From NCBI GenBank assembly GCA_017163975.1, contig JAFFSR010000239.1:1-64000 (forward strand): 64,000 bases of DNA. Reading direction: 5' to 3'. Positions 1 through 12,640 of the stretch are shown piece by piece. The stretch comes from Anastatus disparis. Taxonomy: Eukaryota; Arthropoda; Insecta; Hymenoptera; Eupelmidae. The translations under genes were made by a program, and so were the position numbers. The notes beneath the pieces were generated by a model that saw nothing but the letters and a program-made list of their open reading frames with translations, did not search any database and had not been told where the DNA came from. Position 1 is the stretch's first letter. Each line of letters opens with the position of its first letter.

Positions 1-1598
1 AACTCTGTTCCGATTAAAATTCATAATATCTTCGTTAATTACGGACCAATTTCGACGTTTTTTCTTTAATTTGGGGTAGCACGAAAATAATAGCAACTGT
101 TGTATTTGTTTTTAAAAATTATTTATTTAACAACAATTATTGCAAAAAAATTTGTTTAAACATATTTTTTAAATATTAATTTCAAGCAAAAAAGCTTTAA
201 GAATAAAGTTTGTTCGTGTTAAAAAAATAAACAATATTTCATTTTAGTGTTTTCATGATAAAATGAATATTAAGTCTGTTAATCTGAAAAACAAAATTAA
301 AAAAAATTTTCGTTTGAAATTTCAACGTAAATTTTCTTTGTCATGAAAAAATTCTTATATCTCCGTTAATCACGGACCAATTTTGACGTTTTTTCTTTTA
401 ATTCGGGGTAGGGCGTGAAAATAATAACAACTGTTGTATTTGTTTTGAAAAATTGTTTATTAACAACAATTATTGCAAAAAGAAATTTGTTTTAACATAT
501 TTTTTTAAAATATTAATTTTAGCAAAAAAGCTTTAAGAATAAAGTTTGTTCGTCTTAAAAAAATAAACAATTTTTATTTATACTTTTAATCATTGAATAA
601 ATATTGAACCTGTTAAATTTTAAAATAAAATGGAATAACTTATTTGCTAGTACATAAAATGAATATCTTAAGTGATATTTAATCGAATATAATATTGATT
701 TTATGATAAAACAATAAAATAAAAATTGTCTAATTATTAAGACAAACAAACTTTTCTTTCAGATTTTTTTGCAAAAATAAAGAATTGTTAAAATATATTT
801 AAAATAATTTTTTTTTTGCAATACAAATTTTTTCATTTAAATTGTTAAAAAACAATACGATAGTTATTATATTTTTCACGCCTTACCCCGATTTAAAAAA
901 AACGTCAAAAATTGGTCCGTAGTTAACGGAGATATAAGAAATTTTCATGACAAAAAAATTTACGTTGAAAGTCCAAAAAATTTTTTCAATTGGTTTTCCA
1001 AATTAACAGACTTAATATTGATTTTATCATAAAAACACTGAAATGAAAAATTGTTTATTTTAAGACGAACAAACTTTATTATTAAAGCTTTTTTGCTAAA
1101 ATTAATATTTTAAAAACATGTTAAAACAAATTTTTTTTTGCAATAATTGTTGTTAAATAAACAATTTTTTCAAAACAAATACAACAGTTGTTATTATTTT
1201 CGCCCTACCCCGAATTAAAAAAAAAAAACGTCAAAAATTGGTCCGTGATTAACGGAGATATAAGGAATTTTTCATGACAAAGAAAATTTACGTTGAAATT
1301 TCAAACGAAAAATTTTTTAATTTTTTTTTCAGATTAACAGACTTAATATTCATTTTATCATGAAAAACACTGGAAACGAAATATTATTTTATTTACCGAC
1401 AAACTTTATTCTTAAAGCTTTTGTAATAAATTAAAAAAAATATGTTTATACAATTAATAACTTGTTGTTAAATAAATAATTTTTAAAACAAATACAACAG
1501 TTGCTATTATTTCACGTCCTACCCCAAATTAAAAAAAAAACGTCGAAATTGGTCCGTAATTAACGAAGATATTATGAATTTTTAATCGGAACAGAGTT
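1..1598. repeat. Giant fold-back repeat built from ~340-bp subunits
   Basis: The first 15 bases (AACTCTGTTCCGATT) are the exact reverse complement of 1584-1598. The subunit core ('GTTAATTACGGACCAATTT...GGGGTAG...ACAACTGTTGTATTTG') occurs twice forward (about 35 and 365) and three times inverted (about 900, 1240 and 1555). The left end coincides with the window edge, so the element may extend further. No coding content. Confidence 0.9.
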
Positions 1599-4500
1599 AG
1601 AACTCGCCAGATCAATTTTTTGCAAGGCACGAAAAATTACTCTGTTTGACTAGTAGCAATCTTGATTATTTAAATATTAATTTTTACATTCTCAAATTGT
1701 TTATTTCATCTCTGATACAATAAAATCATAAAGTTCAAGTATTATACTAGCTGTGATGAAAATTTCAGTCCTTAATATTTATAAATAAACAATTGTGAAT
1801 TTAAAAAAAAAAATTATCTCGGCTTCTAATAGAGCTAGAGCATTTCTTTTTTTTTTAAATTTGCGTAAAATTGACAGTAATAAGAATATCAAATCCCCAT
1901 ATTGATATTTTCATTAGTTGCAAAAATATTAAAAAAACCATTAAAAAAAATTTACTTTTTTTTGCCATTCAAGTTGAAAATGATAAAATGGACACGATTT
2001 CACATCGAATTCGTTAAATCTACGTTAATATCTAAATACTATATGATTATCATAAAGTCTCTACAATGATATTTTTTGGGTGAATTTTTTAATGTACATT
2101 TGACCTCTTTTTAATAAACAAATAGAATATCTCCTAAAATAATTAATATTTTTTGATGAAATTTTTATGGTAACTTAAGGATAATAAGAGCACATTTTTG
2201 GGGATTACAAACATGTACATCCTTTTTTATCAAATGACAAATATTTTAAAATTTCGCGATTTTCGATTTTGTTTATCATTATTTATAAAATTTATTAACC
2301 GATTGTCATCTATGACGTCTCAAATTAATCGTCTTTAAAATACCTACAAATAGTATAATTTTCATATACTAAATCGCAAACGATTTCAAGCTACCTCAAA
2401 AAAAACAGTGATTTTTATGAATTTTGCACCTTAAATCATTGTTTACTAATTCCTGACGGCTCAAATTTTGAGGGTAATTCCAGAGTTTCATTCCTAATCA
2501 TCCAACAAAGCCATTTTTGGTGGTCTGCACCTGTCTCTAATTACATTATGCATTTCGACTAATTCTATTGGACTATAATACTCGCCGCGCGAAAACGAAG
2601 CTGAAGTCACTCTCACCAAGACCATCTTGCAGATGTACCTTTCACTTTAAAGATCTAGAAAATCATATTCATTGCATAAATTGTATAACTATTTATTGCA
2701 TTCAAAAATATAAGTCTTTATTGAAATTTCCTAGAAATTTAAACTTTTAATGTTTATAAATAACGGAGATATGAATTTTAAAAAAAATGTTATCTTCGTT
2801 AGGATTGATCGTAGGAAATACTTTTTTTTTAAAAGATGCGTTTTGAAATAGCTATCAAATGAGACTAATTAGAAGTTCAGTATGACAAAAAACCAAAAAG
2901 TTATTCCATTTATTTATAAGCAAAAAAATAGCCTAATTTACATTAACAGTGTAAAAATAACGGTTTTCGCGATTATCCGCAAAGTTGTCGACCGATTTTC
3001 ACGTACCCAATAATGAAATTTTAGGTCTTCTTAATGCCTATAACTTTCATTTATAACATTTTTCTAAAACGTCATTCGGAAATTGTACGGCTAAACATCG
3101 TTATTTTCAGACTTTGATCGTCCTTTATAATAAAATAGGGCAAATCTAGCTGTATCTTTTTATTTATTTATCATCTACTAACCCCCCAATGACCCCCACC
3201 TTCAAATATCTGTAATTAATTAGTCATGAAATTTCGTAGAATGACTGGACTATAAATTGTCTCGTGTACGGTTGCCCAAGTGCTATTTGAGCATGGGGCC
3301 CAGGTGGTGGTGGAGCCTGTTGGCCAAGTGTTGCTGGAGCCGGTAGCTAAGATGGTGGTTGAGGTGGTTGCCTAAGTACTGCTGGAACTGGTAGCCTAGA
3401 TGGTCGTGAAACCGGTGGCTCAGATGGTGCCTGCTGGTCAACAGTTAATCATTGCTCCAAATTGTCTCGTGTACAACGACGTCCTCTTTACCCTACAACT
3501 TCAGCAAAACTTGGTTCAACTGAAAAAAATATTTAACCGTTACATATTTTTCATCATTTTCAAACAACATAATAAATTATTATCCATAAATAATTAATTA
3601 ACGAAATATCAATTTTTTGACATTCGTCAATATTGTTTTTAGAAAAAAAAGTTTTAATTATAAAATGCTAATAATCTTATATTAAATAATTGTAGTTTTG
3701 CTAATAGCTACTAAATTGATAAGGATCAATATGTGACGATTATTTCTTGACTTTTTTCTGTGGAACTATGTGCGTAATATAAGCCAACTTATTTCTTATC
3801 AATTATAAGAAAAAAATTAATAATTAGCTTAACCATACTTGCTCAAACATAATTTATTTGTTTGACGAAAAAATGTGCTTTTACTTTACGGTTTTTTATA
3901 ATTAAAAAATCTTTTAATCAAAATACGTTGGCAAATATTAAATGTCGTCAAATAAAAACAAAAATTGGAATGCATTATTTTTAATAAAGATGTCATGATT
4001 CGAGGATACACATTTCGATCGAATTATAAATTTGAAATTATTCATAACACAAAAAGATTCAATTATAAAAGGCTACTTTATTAATATATTATCTAATTTC
4101 AAAATATTATAAAAGTATTTATAAAAAAAAATAAGTACAGTATTTATTGATTTTATTCAATTCGAAAAGAATAGTAGAGTAGGTATAGTGATTATATCAT
4201 AGCACAAAAAAGTGTACATACATGATGAATTTTAATTTCTCTTCAGAGTACATGACAAGTCATGATGATTCGTCGTTTTAATATAATTTTGTATAGTATA
4301 TTTTGGTCCTTTTTATTCAATTAAATACCAATTATATTATATAATTTTATATAAATTTTCTGACTAAAAATTTTTATAAATTTTTCATTTAGTATTATTT
4401 TGCGTTGCATTGTATTGCTAAAGTTATTAATATAAGCCAACAAGATAATAATATATATTGACCATTAGGGCTGCTTCTATTTTTTTACTATAAAACTATT

Positions 4501-5455
4501 TTTCAGTTCAAAGAAGATCCATAATTTAAACCCTTGGTCAGTATATGAAACTACGTTTTAAAACTTTATAATATAAATAAGTAAAAGATGTTTTTCAAAA
4601 GTTTCCCTTCAACGGTGAAATTAAATAAAATATATTTTTAAATATGATAATATTATGCATAATTCTTATATATCTGATATTTATTGACCTAGTAATTAAT
4701 TTCTCGAATTTATTTTCAGTTATGGTCACATAAGATTGATTTATTTATTACCATAAATAAATCAAGCTTAAATTTTGGAATATAAAAGCAAGCCAATTGA
4801 AGGATATATTTATACTATTCTATAATTATTATTATTTATTTTATTATTATTATTTATTTCCTATAATTATATCCTTATTATTTATTTATTCTTTTTCCTA
4901 AATAATTCTTAACTTCTTCATAAAATCTAACATGTAATTTTAATTGATGCGATACCTTTTCTTTTTTATATGATATTATGAATTCATTTATTGTAGCAAT
5001 TTGTATTTAATACAAACTGCTCGTAAAAATTTTGTTTTCCATTTAAACGATTCATTTCTTCATATCAAACATGTGAACTACGTGTAAAATAAATAATAGT
5101 TTGTGAGTTCAATATAATGATTAAAAAAAACTGACTTCATGTAGTTATTTTGATTCACACAATTGCAAGCAAATGATTCTTCATCAGCTGTAGTGAAGAA
5201 ATCTGAATAGAAACTTAACAGAATTAATTTAATTGCAGTATTTAGTTCAACATTTTCATGTATTTGATTTTAATCATTTAAAATCCAATGTAATAATCTT
5301 AAATAGTTGAAGAACTTGGAATTTCGTTACATACAAATTTTATTCTGTACTTTTAATAATCTAACAATCACATATACACACACATCCACACGCACGCACA
5401 GTGGAAGTGTCAAAAGTCTCGGGGACGGTTATTTGATTGTAACCTTAGATTTGAC
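1599..5455. other. AT-rich DNA without a supported gene
   Basis: No open frame with coding character. It contains one GC-rich patch with a repeated 'GGTGG-TGGAGCC-GTTGCC-AAG' pattern at 3270-3440 (separate entry) and otherwise simple AT-rich sequence. Confidence 0.6.
3270..3440. repeat. Degenerate GC-rich minisatellite, possibly decayed coding repeat
   Basis: Imperfect repeats of about 24-36 bp ('GTTGCCTAAGTACTGCTGGA', 'GTTGGCCAAGTGTTGCTGGA'). The - strand, in one frame, reads a Pro/Gln-rich peptide (QPPQPPS, then after a stop LPAPATLGQQAPPPPGPHAQ). It may be a remnant of a proline-rich exon, or simply a minisatellite. Confidence 0.5.
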
Positions 5456-5691
5456 AGTGACATTTAAAATCATATCAAGGTCAAGATCATTTTTTTAATC
5501 GGAACTATTAATTTTTGTTATGGATTTGGAAATAACAAAAAAATTTTACATCGGAACGTATTTAGAGTTTTGTTGTCTTCTATAAATGTAAAATTTTTTG
5601 CTGTTCCCAAATCTATGCCAGAGTTAAAACTTCCGATTATAAAAAATCGTCTTAACCTTGATATAACCTTGAATATCATAATCATAGTCAC
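5456..5691. repeat. Fold-back element, arms ~105 bp
   Basis: The left arm (AGTGACATTTAAAATCATAT...AATCGGAACTATTAATTTTT) is matched in reverse by 5600-5691 (TTCCGATTATAAAAAATCGT...AATCATAGTCAC), around a short centre near 5575. Open frames on both strands here are by-products of the palindrome. Confidence 0.75.
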
Positions 5692-8600
5692 AAAAATGCA
5701 TTTCCGTCGAGTTACTATGATACATTCTGGATACTCATATTTTAATTTTTTGACTATCACGCCAAACTAATTAATATTCTATTTGATATTCAATTTTTAT
5801 TTGTATATTTGAATTATCTTCTATAATAAATTTTCGTTCGTGCTTCATCATTTTCGTCGCAATAAATATTTCATATTTTAGAGATACGAGCAATAAAATA
5901 ACACATAAAATATTTAATTCGTAAGTTTATTAGTAAAATCATAAATGACATTTTTATAGATAAATACTTATGATAAACTGTCACGTCAAATCTTTTTTTT
6001 TTAATTTTAAGAATTTAATTTTTGTAAATTAAAGAATATTGATACTTTTAAAAATCATTTTTGATAAAAAAATGGTCATAATTTTTTATCATAAAAGATA
6101 AAAAATTCATAATCATTTTTTATGACATCTATTTTAAAAATTTTTCCTTTGTATTTTCTTTTGAAATAATGATTGTCTCTTTTGAACTCCTTGATCTTTT
6201 CATTTGACATTGATCATCATCAGGAAAAATGAAAAAAAAAGATTATGTAAAATTATTAAACAATAATTAAAATATACCATTAAATTTGTTTACGTTGACT
6301 TCATCATCAAGAAAAGTTGATAAAAGTTTTGTTGAATGTTTAAACAATAATCAAAATGTACTATTAGATTTGTTTACGTAGACTTCAACTATGAAAAAAT
6401 AGAACTATATTTTAAAATTTGATTACTTTTATTTCGTTTCGAAAAAGTACTAAAATAATACTAAAATCAAATTTTTTATATTAATAACACTTTTATATTT
6501 CTTGTAAAACTACAAAATTCTTTTGACTTCAAATTTATTTCAACCTATATGACACAAAAAATGAATATATTTTACTTTGTAAACAAGTATCTATGACATC
6601 TGCATTAAAAACGAAATCAATCAATTACAAATTCTAACGAATAATAAGTTAGACTATGATCAAACAGCAAATTGTCCATATTTAAAAAACTTTACGCGAA
6701 TTTCAAGTGAGTGAAAATAATCCAACTTATTAAAATTTGTTTTTTATTATTTATTACATTTAATTTGTATTTTATAAAGCATAAATTGTTCTAATTATTT
6801 CGTTCATTTCCAAAAATATTTGTAAATAAAACTTAAGAAATGAGAAAAAATATGTTAAGATAAAGTCATTTAAAATACGTCGTATTGGCATATGCAGATA
6901 AAAGAAATTGCATTTGATTACCCAACACCAAACAGTGCGGTTTAAAAAGGCTCAAAAGTTTTACCAAACAACATATTCTGATAAGATTTTAGTTAAAGTT
7001 TCTAAACGAGACGAAACTTATTCAAACATAAAATTGAAAAACCAAGTAAAAACTAAAAACACTTCTATGATACATAAAGTACATGTCAAACGAATTAGAG
7101 CACTATACAGTGATTCCATGTATGTATATATGTGTATATATATTTGTAATAAACTCCGATGTTACGGGAGAAATTGCTTGGGAGAAAGGAAAGTTGTACA
7201 CGTTCTTAAGTTCATTTTCTCTTTTTGTGAATAACACCGTGTCATATATACGCATATACTTTTATTCATATATACGTATATGTGTGTGTAAACACATACA
7301 TATGTAAATTCGCTACTTTTAAGTACTGCAGAAATGATGCAGTCTCTGTTATCTTGTATTTTTATACTTGGTATATAACCATGTACTTGTATATAACGGA
7401 CGAACGTCTTGTTTCGATTATGAAACCACTATCTCTTTAATGCTTACTTTTAATTATCGAAAAATTAATCACAACTCGGCTCATATGCGCAACTTCAGAC
7501 ACCGAAAAGTTGAAATATTAATGACTTGATGACTTGATCTGACTGAATAAGTATTAGTAGAAAAATTTATTTACTTGAAAACTTGTCACTATCTTTTGCA
7601 CTTTGGTTTTTTTTTATTTACGTAAATATTTGTATTATACATATTCCTGATAGCCGCGGATAATAAATAAATGTGTGATTAAAAATCAAAAAAACATAAT
7701 TGACTTTATTATTGACTTTTTTGTGTCCAGACGAATATTTTTTTTATTCATTTCTTTCATAAGAGCCGGCATACTTTTCTTCAAAGATAAAGTAATTATA
7801 TAATATCGGTAAAGAAAACAAAATTTTTATGTAATAAGAATGTCTTGATAGAAGATAAAACAATTAACTTATTGTTTTGGTTAATGTAATTATAAGAAGT
7901 TATATGTTTCTTTTTATCAAATCTATACGTATATGTAGATATGAAAATCTATAAAATTTAAAATAGAAAACAATAACATGACATAACATATTATTCGCAT
8001 AAATAATTATCATAAACCGTATTGAAAAGGTCGTCAGTTTATAAACATGCGGAAATTCACTATGTATACATGGTAAAAATTAAAATAATAAAAAAAAATA
8101 ATTTTTCTATACAGAATTTTTATTATACTAGCAATTTTAAACACGCTGCGAGCGCCTTGTTTTATTTATTTATTAGTTAAAATGATCTATTAAAATTTCA
8201 AACTTTATCATTTGTTATAATGATATCCGATAGGTTGTAATAAAAAATTTAAGATATAAGAAAATTTTCATGCATATTAAATTGAATAAATTGTCCCACG
8301 GCCATAAAACAAAAATAAAAGAATAAATTGACATATTCTAGGTTAATAATTACCCGATTAGAACGTGTTTACATGCTTTGTAAATTATAGAAAACAATTA
8401 TTTGCTAGAGATAAAATGATATCATAATTCAAATTTTATAAATTTTAAATAATTTAATTATAAAATCATTCATTTCAATATCATTACCACCTTTCCTTCG
8501 AAATAAATATATTATTCTAAATTTCAAATTTCTGTGTCAATTTTTCGTCATTTGTTTTATTTTAACCAATCAAAACTGTCTTATTATGATGACGAATTCT

Positions 8601-9333
8601 TGCTATCAATCTTTTAAGAGAGGATATGTATCAATTTTTATCATTGATATAGAGTAATTTTTATACGAAATCGTCCATCTTACAGTCACAATAAATTATC
8701 GTAAATTTAACCACGAAATTTCTCTTTGCGTATAAACACGAGATATAATTTTAATTATCCTATAATAAGTTTTAAATTGCAAACGGTTTTTCGAGCTAAT
8801 TTAAATTTAAATTCGATCTTTGATTGAATAAAAAGAAATATTTTTAAATTACCAATAATCTTTATGACTCAAATATGACAACATACAATTCATCCTTTTA
8901 TTAAATAATCAAATATGTTTAATTTGTAATTCCAATAAAATAAATTTTACGACAGTAAGAATATATATAAATGTGTATATGTGTATGTCTGTGCGTATTT
9001 TTGCATATCTATGATATCATAGAAATTGATTTATCTCTATTTTTTACCGTTAAAGTAAGTTGATTTATGAATCAGTAAAACTGCAATGTTATTCAGTCGC
9101 AAAAGTTTTTAGTTTCGTCCCACGTAAACATGATAATTTGTTTAAATATCTTTTTAATAGCTCACTCGAGAGAAGCTTTAAAAATGTCCTATTTCTCTTT
9201 CATGTATTAAGAAACTTAATGAAATTTTTTGTTCATTTATTAACAAATAAACAGGTAAAGAAATGAACGTGAAAGTTTAAATTGTTTTAGCTATTTTTCA
9301 AAGATACGAATTTTTATTCAACATTAATTTGTG

Positions 9334-9336
<3 letters not shown>
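5692..9336. other. AT-rich DNA without a supported gene
   Basis: Only chance open frames rich in AT codons. A weak tandem pair of ~85 bp occurs at about 6250-6400 (ATTTGTTTACGTNGACTTCA shared). No other structure seen. Confidence 0.55.
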
Positions 9337-9386
<50 letters not shown>

Positions 9387-9387
9387 T
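9337..9387. repeat. (TA)n microsatellite
   Basis: Uninterrupted alternating TA of about 48 bp. Confidence 0.95.
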
Positions 9388-9782
9388 GATTGAAACGTCG
9401 TTAACAGAAGCCGATTCTATTCTTCATTAAATTAAAACCTGAAAAAAAAGTTTCTTCCAGTTTTCCAAGATAGAAAGTAAATTGCTTAAAGTATAAAATT
9501 AACGCTCATTTTCTCAACAAAATAGAAATTAAAAATTAACTAAAAGAGAAAAAAAAACAAATATTTCATTCACATATATAGATTCAGAGCAAGAAAAAAT
9601 TAAGTACGAACATCAGTAGAAGACATTACAGTAAAAGGGAAAAATAAGAAGAAAAGAAGAGAGAAAACGATGAAACGTGGAAAACCTACTCTATGCTCAA
9701 CAATGGATATATACTAGATTCTAGGTTCTCTTGCAAAAAAAGCAATATGTTACGTTATTAAGCTTAAAAGTATCCTCTTTAC

Positions 9783-9985
9783 CTGGGAAACATTGCTTGT
9801 TCACGGATTAAATGCGTTTGTAACGTTGTCGCTTGATGCGACCAGGCGAAGCTTATAAAAGAAAGAAATGTGGGCTCTGACAATATGTCCGAGCTAAATC
9901 CACTTGTATACACTAAGGAGATATCGTCTATTTTTATTCTTCTTTTTCTCAATATGTTGTGGGATACCTTCTGCTTTAAGTAAAA
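9783..9985 (-). other. Exon-like open segment upstream of FAR
   Basis: On the - strand an acceptor-like AAAGCAG is followed by an open frame (DDISLVYTSGFSSDILSEPT, then FAWSHQATTLQTHLIREQAM) that ends at CCCAG|GTAAAG, a good donor. Base composition is less AT-rich than the flanks. No partner exon was found, so this is a weak candidate for an exon of an unknown transcript. Confidence 0.2.
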
Positions 9986-10550
9986 CATAAATTTTTCAAT
10001 TTTTAATTTCTTTATTCGAGTGAGTTTATAATATATTTTGAAAATCAATTAGGAAATAATTTGAAATTCAGTTATTATTTTATTTTTTATATTTTAATAT
10101 TCTTTACAGCTTAATTTTATTACCAAATAGAAACTAATAAGTATTTCTTATATTTTAATTTTATAAAAGAGCTAATACTACACTTAAGTAATAAAGTATT
10201 TTTCTAGCCTGAAAGAAAAATCAATTTTAAATGCATAATTTAAGAGTTATGCTGCAGCAAATCCACGTGTTGCTTCTCCTCAGGCTCTCTTTTATCCCGC
10301 AAAACGGGAGAGGGTAAGAGAGATAAACGCATTGCAGACTGCGACAGCTTATATTACCTTATATATGTATATACATTTGTATTAATATAGGGTAGGAGGA
10401 GTAACGTAAGATGGAAAATCCACTATATTTTGTATTTAAAAAAAGAAGGGTTAAATACTTAGTTCAACTATAGCCTTTAGTTATATGTATCTTCATGTAA
10501 GAAACACATACACATACTTATTTATATCCATGTATTATATATGTTATGTA

Positions 10551-10553
<3 letters not shown>

Positions 10554-10582
<29 letters not shown>
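10554..10582. repeat. (TA)n microsatellite
   Basis: Alternating TA run, with other AT-rich ATAT tracts near 10620 and 10650. Confidence 0.9.
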
Positions 10583-10585
<3 letters not shown>

Positions 10586-10674
10586 TAAATGATATAAAAG
10601 TAATTTACTTGCATATATACACATATATATATATACAAGTATAATGTCTTATATATATTAAATTCTACTCTCAC

Positions 10675-10935
10675 TTTTATCCGGCGCAACTACTCTCACC
10701 TTGCACATGCAGTTGCAGCAGCAGCCAGGAGCAGGCAGGAGCAACAACAGTGCAGATCAGTAGTAATAGGCAGTGGTAGTGGTACAGTAAGTATAGGCAG
10801 GAATATTAAAAAACGTATCAACGGCAGCAGAGTTGCATGGAGCAGCAATAAACGCATCGGGAGAGAAGAAGAAAGTGTTTCCGGGTGTGTGCTTGTTGCT
10901 TACCGACCTCCATACTTGCATAATATTCTTAACTT
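10675..10935 (+). promoter_or_regulatory. GC-richer island, candidate promoter or leader exon for FAR
   Basis: Stands out from the AT-rich surroundings with GCAG/CAGCAG repeats, a TCAGT initiator-like site at about 10757 and a good donor (TACA|GTAAGT) at about 10787. It lies 3.7 kb before the FAR start codon, in sense orientation. A leader exon spliced to the AG at about 14520 is possible. Inferred only from composition and motifs. Confidence 0.25.
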
Positions 10936-11267
10936 GTCTGCTTAACTTCAAGCAAAACATATCGCTGATATTTACTGTGAAAAGTTTTTCATTTCATTCC
11001 ATGGAATATTTTACTTAATTTGAAGGGTTAAAATTGTTTTATTTTATTAGATGCTCTGTTGTTTGTTTTGTTTTCTTTTACTTTGTTTAACTACTTCGAG
11101 TATATTTAAATTTAAATCTAAACAGTACCAGTGCATAACATTCTTTAGAATTAATGTAATATAAATCGTAATAAAAAAATTTTTTATATTACTTTTAAAA
11201 CAAAGTTTTTTTAAACAAATTTGTATTTTCTTAACTATTAAAATTTTTTTTAATGTAATGTTGAACA

Positions 11268-11460
11268 CAGTAATTAAACAGATTTATTTTACATTGATTC
11301 CAAGAGCTTTATTTAATCTGCAAGGAAAAGTTTGGTTTAGAAAAATACAGCTTCAATTTGTCGAAATTTTTAGTGGTGCTTTAACGCTAAGAGGTGCGTC
11401 TTTCAACGTCTGGGCTTTTTCTACTGTACGATCTTTTCTACTGCCGTAATTCGTAATTTA
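11268..11460. repeat. Possible copy of a dispersed hymenopteran repeat
   Basis: Less AT-rich than the flanks. The + strand frame reads PRALFNLQGKVWFRKIQL and the - strand reads LKDAPLSVKAPLKISTN, word patterns I associate from memory with a repeat mis-annotated as protein in several insect genomes. Unverified. Confidence 0.3.
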
Positions 11461-12299
11461 AAAGGTTAGTAATATATTCTTTTGGTTTTATTTTTATATT
11501 TTAGTTCATAGAGTATATTGTATAAGTTATATAATTTGAAGATTCTAAATAAAATATTGCTTAACTTGAATATAATTAATGAAAAAATTTAATATTTCTT
11601 AAAAACAAATTTTACTGTATCCTAAAATTAAAATGTAAAAATTTAATTAAAAAAAAATCATAAATTTTAATGGTTTCATACAAAAATTCATAAAAATAAT
11701 TTAAAAAAAAGAAGAGAAAAATTCTTAAAAATTATATAAAATTACGGACATAATATCACAATTATATAAGAACTGTCCACTTGCCCAGCCGGTGAAAAAA
11801 CATTTCACTTTGCGCAAATATACAAACAACATGTATTATACCGAACGGAAGGAAGAAACACCCCTCCTCTTGTCTTGAAATAAATTACATAAATTTTCCA
11901 CCCTTATCATTTGCGCCATCTTACGATGAAAATTTTCTTTGTTTTACTATATTTTTCTTTAACAAAACGATATATACATTTCCAATGTTTTATTGTTTAG
12001 AGCGTACATATTGATTTATATTTATGCTTCACCCTTCAACGCTACTCGATCTATATACTTGCACTTAAACTGTTTTACGAAAATGGTATATATACGCACG
12101 ATAATATTAGTATCGTTCGGTATTTGATATGGAATGACTTATCCAAAGATTTTTTCATTGTACATTATATTTTTATAGTTATTATTTACGTATACAAATT
12201 TAAAAGTCAATTGAGAAGAAAAAAATTAAATTAAATTGTTTCGTCTTGTCTATTTATAAAATTGCTCTTAAATTTTTAATTTCAGTTTGAATAAAAAAT

Positions 12300-12640
12300 A
12301 ACGATTCCGTTCAAAGTATAATAAAAACGCGCCCAACAAGTGGGCTCCGTAGTATGTACAAAAAAAATATGATCGAGAAGTAAATGTAAAAGAAAGGAAC
12401 AAAAAATACAACCCTCGCATAGACATTATATATAGTGAAAAGGAAAGAAAAAAAAGACATATAGAAAGTGCTATAATCCGTGGGACATAACGTCGACGAC
12501 GAACGGAGGGTTTGTTGTATATCGATTAATTCAATAATAGTGAACGAGGTCGAGTGTACCTATGTCAGAGGTACAATAAGCGCGTGCGAGTTCAAACAGC
12601 AAGCGTTTTTTTTCGCTTGCGATATTTTTTGTTTTGTCGG
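12300..12640 (+). promoter_or_regulatory. GC-richer segment, second candidate promoter/leader region for FAR
   Basis: Contains CG-bearing stretches (AACGTCGACGACGAACGG, AAGCGCGTGCGAGTTC), a GAG|GTACAA donor-like site near 12570 and a hairpin (GCAAGCG-T8-CGCTTGC, 12599-12620). It lies 2 kb before the FAR start. Weak evidence. Confidence 0.2.

Noticed and set aside
555..749. 64-codon Phe/Ile/Tyr-rich open frame on the - strand
   Set aside because: AT-rich chance frame in the centre of the giant fold-back; could only mimic membrane segments.
5518..5770. Overlapping open frames on both strands
   Set aside because: By-products of the fold-back at 5456-5691.
6908..7234. 108-codon open frame on the + strand
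   Set aside because: AT-driven residues and a microsatellite-like YVYMCIYIC stretch; no splice context or recognisable domain.
12599..12620. Hairpin followed by T-run, like a bacterial terminator
   Set aside because: The window is clearly eukaryotic and the T-run forms the loop; no such terminator applies.
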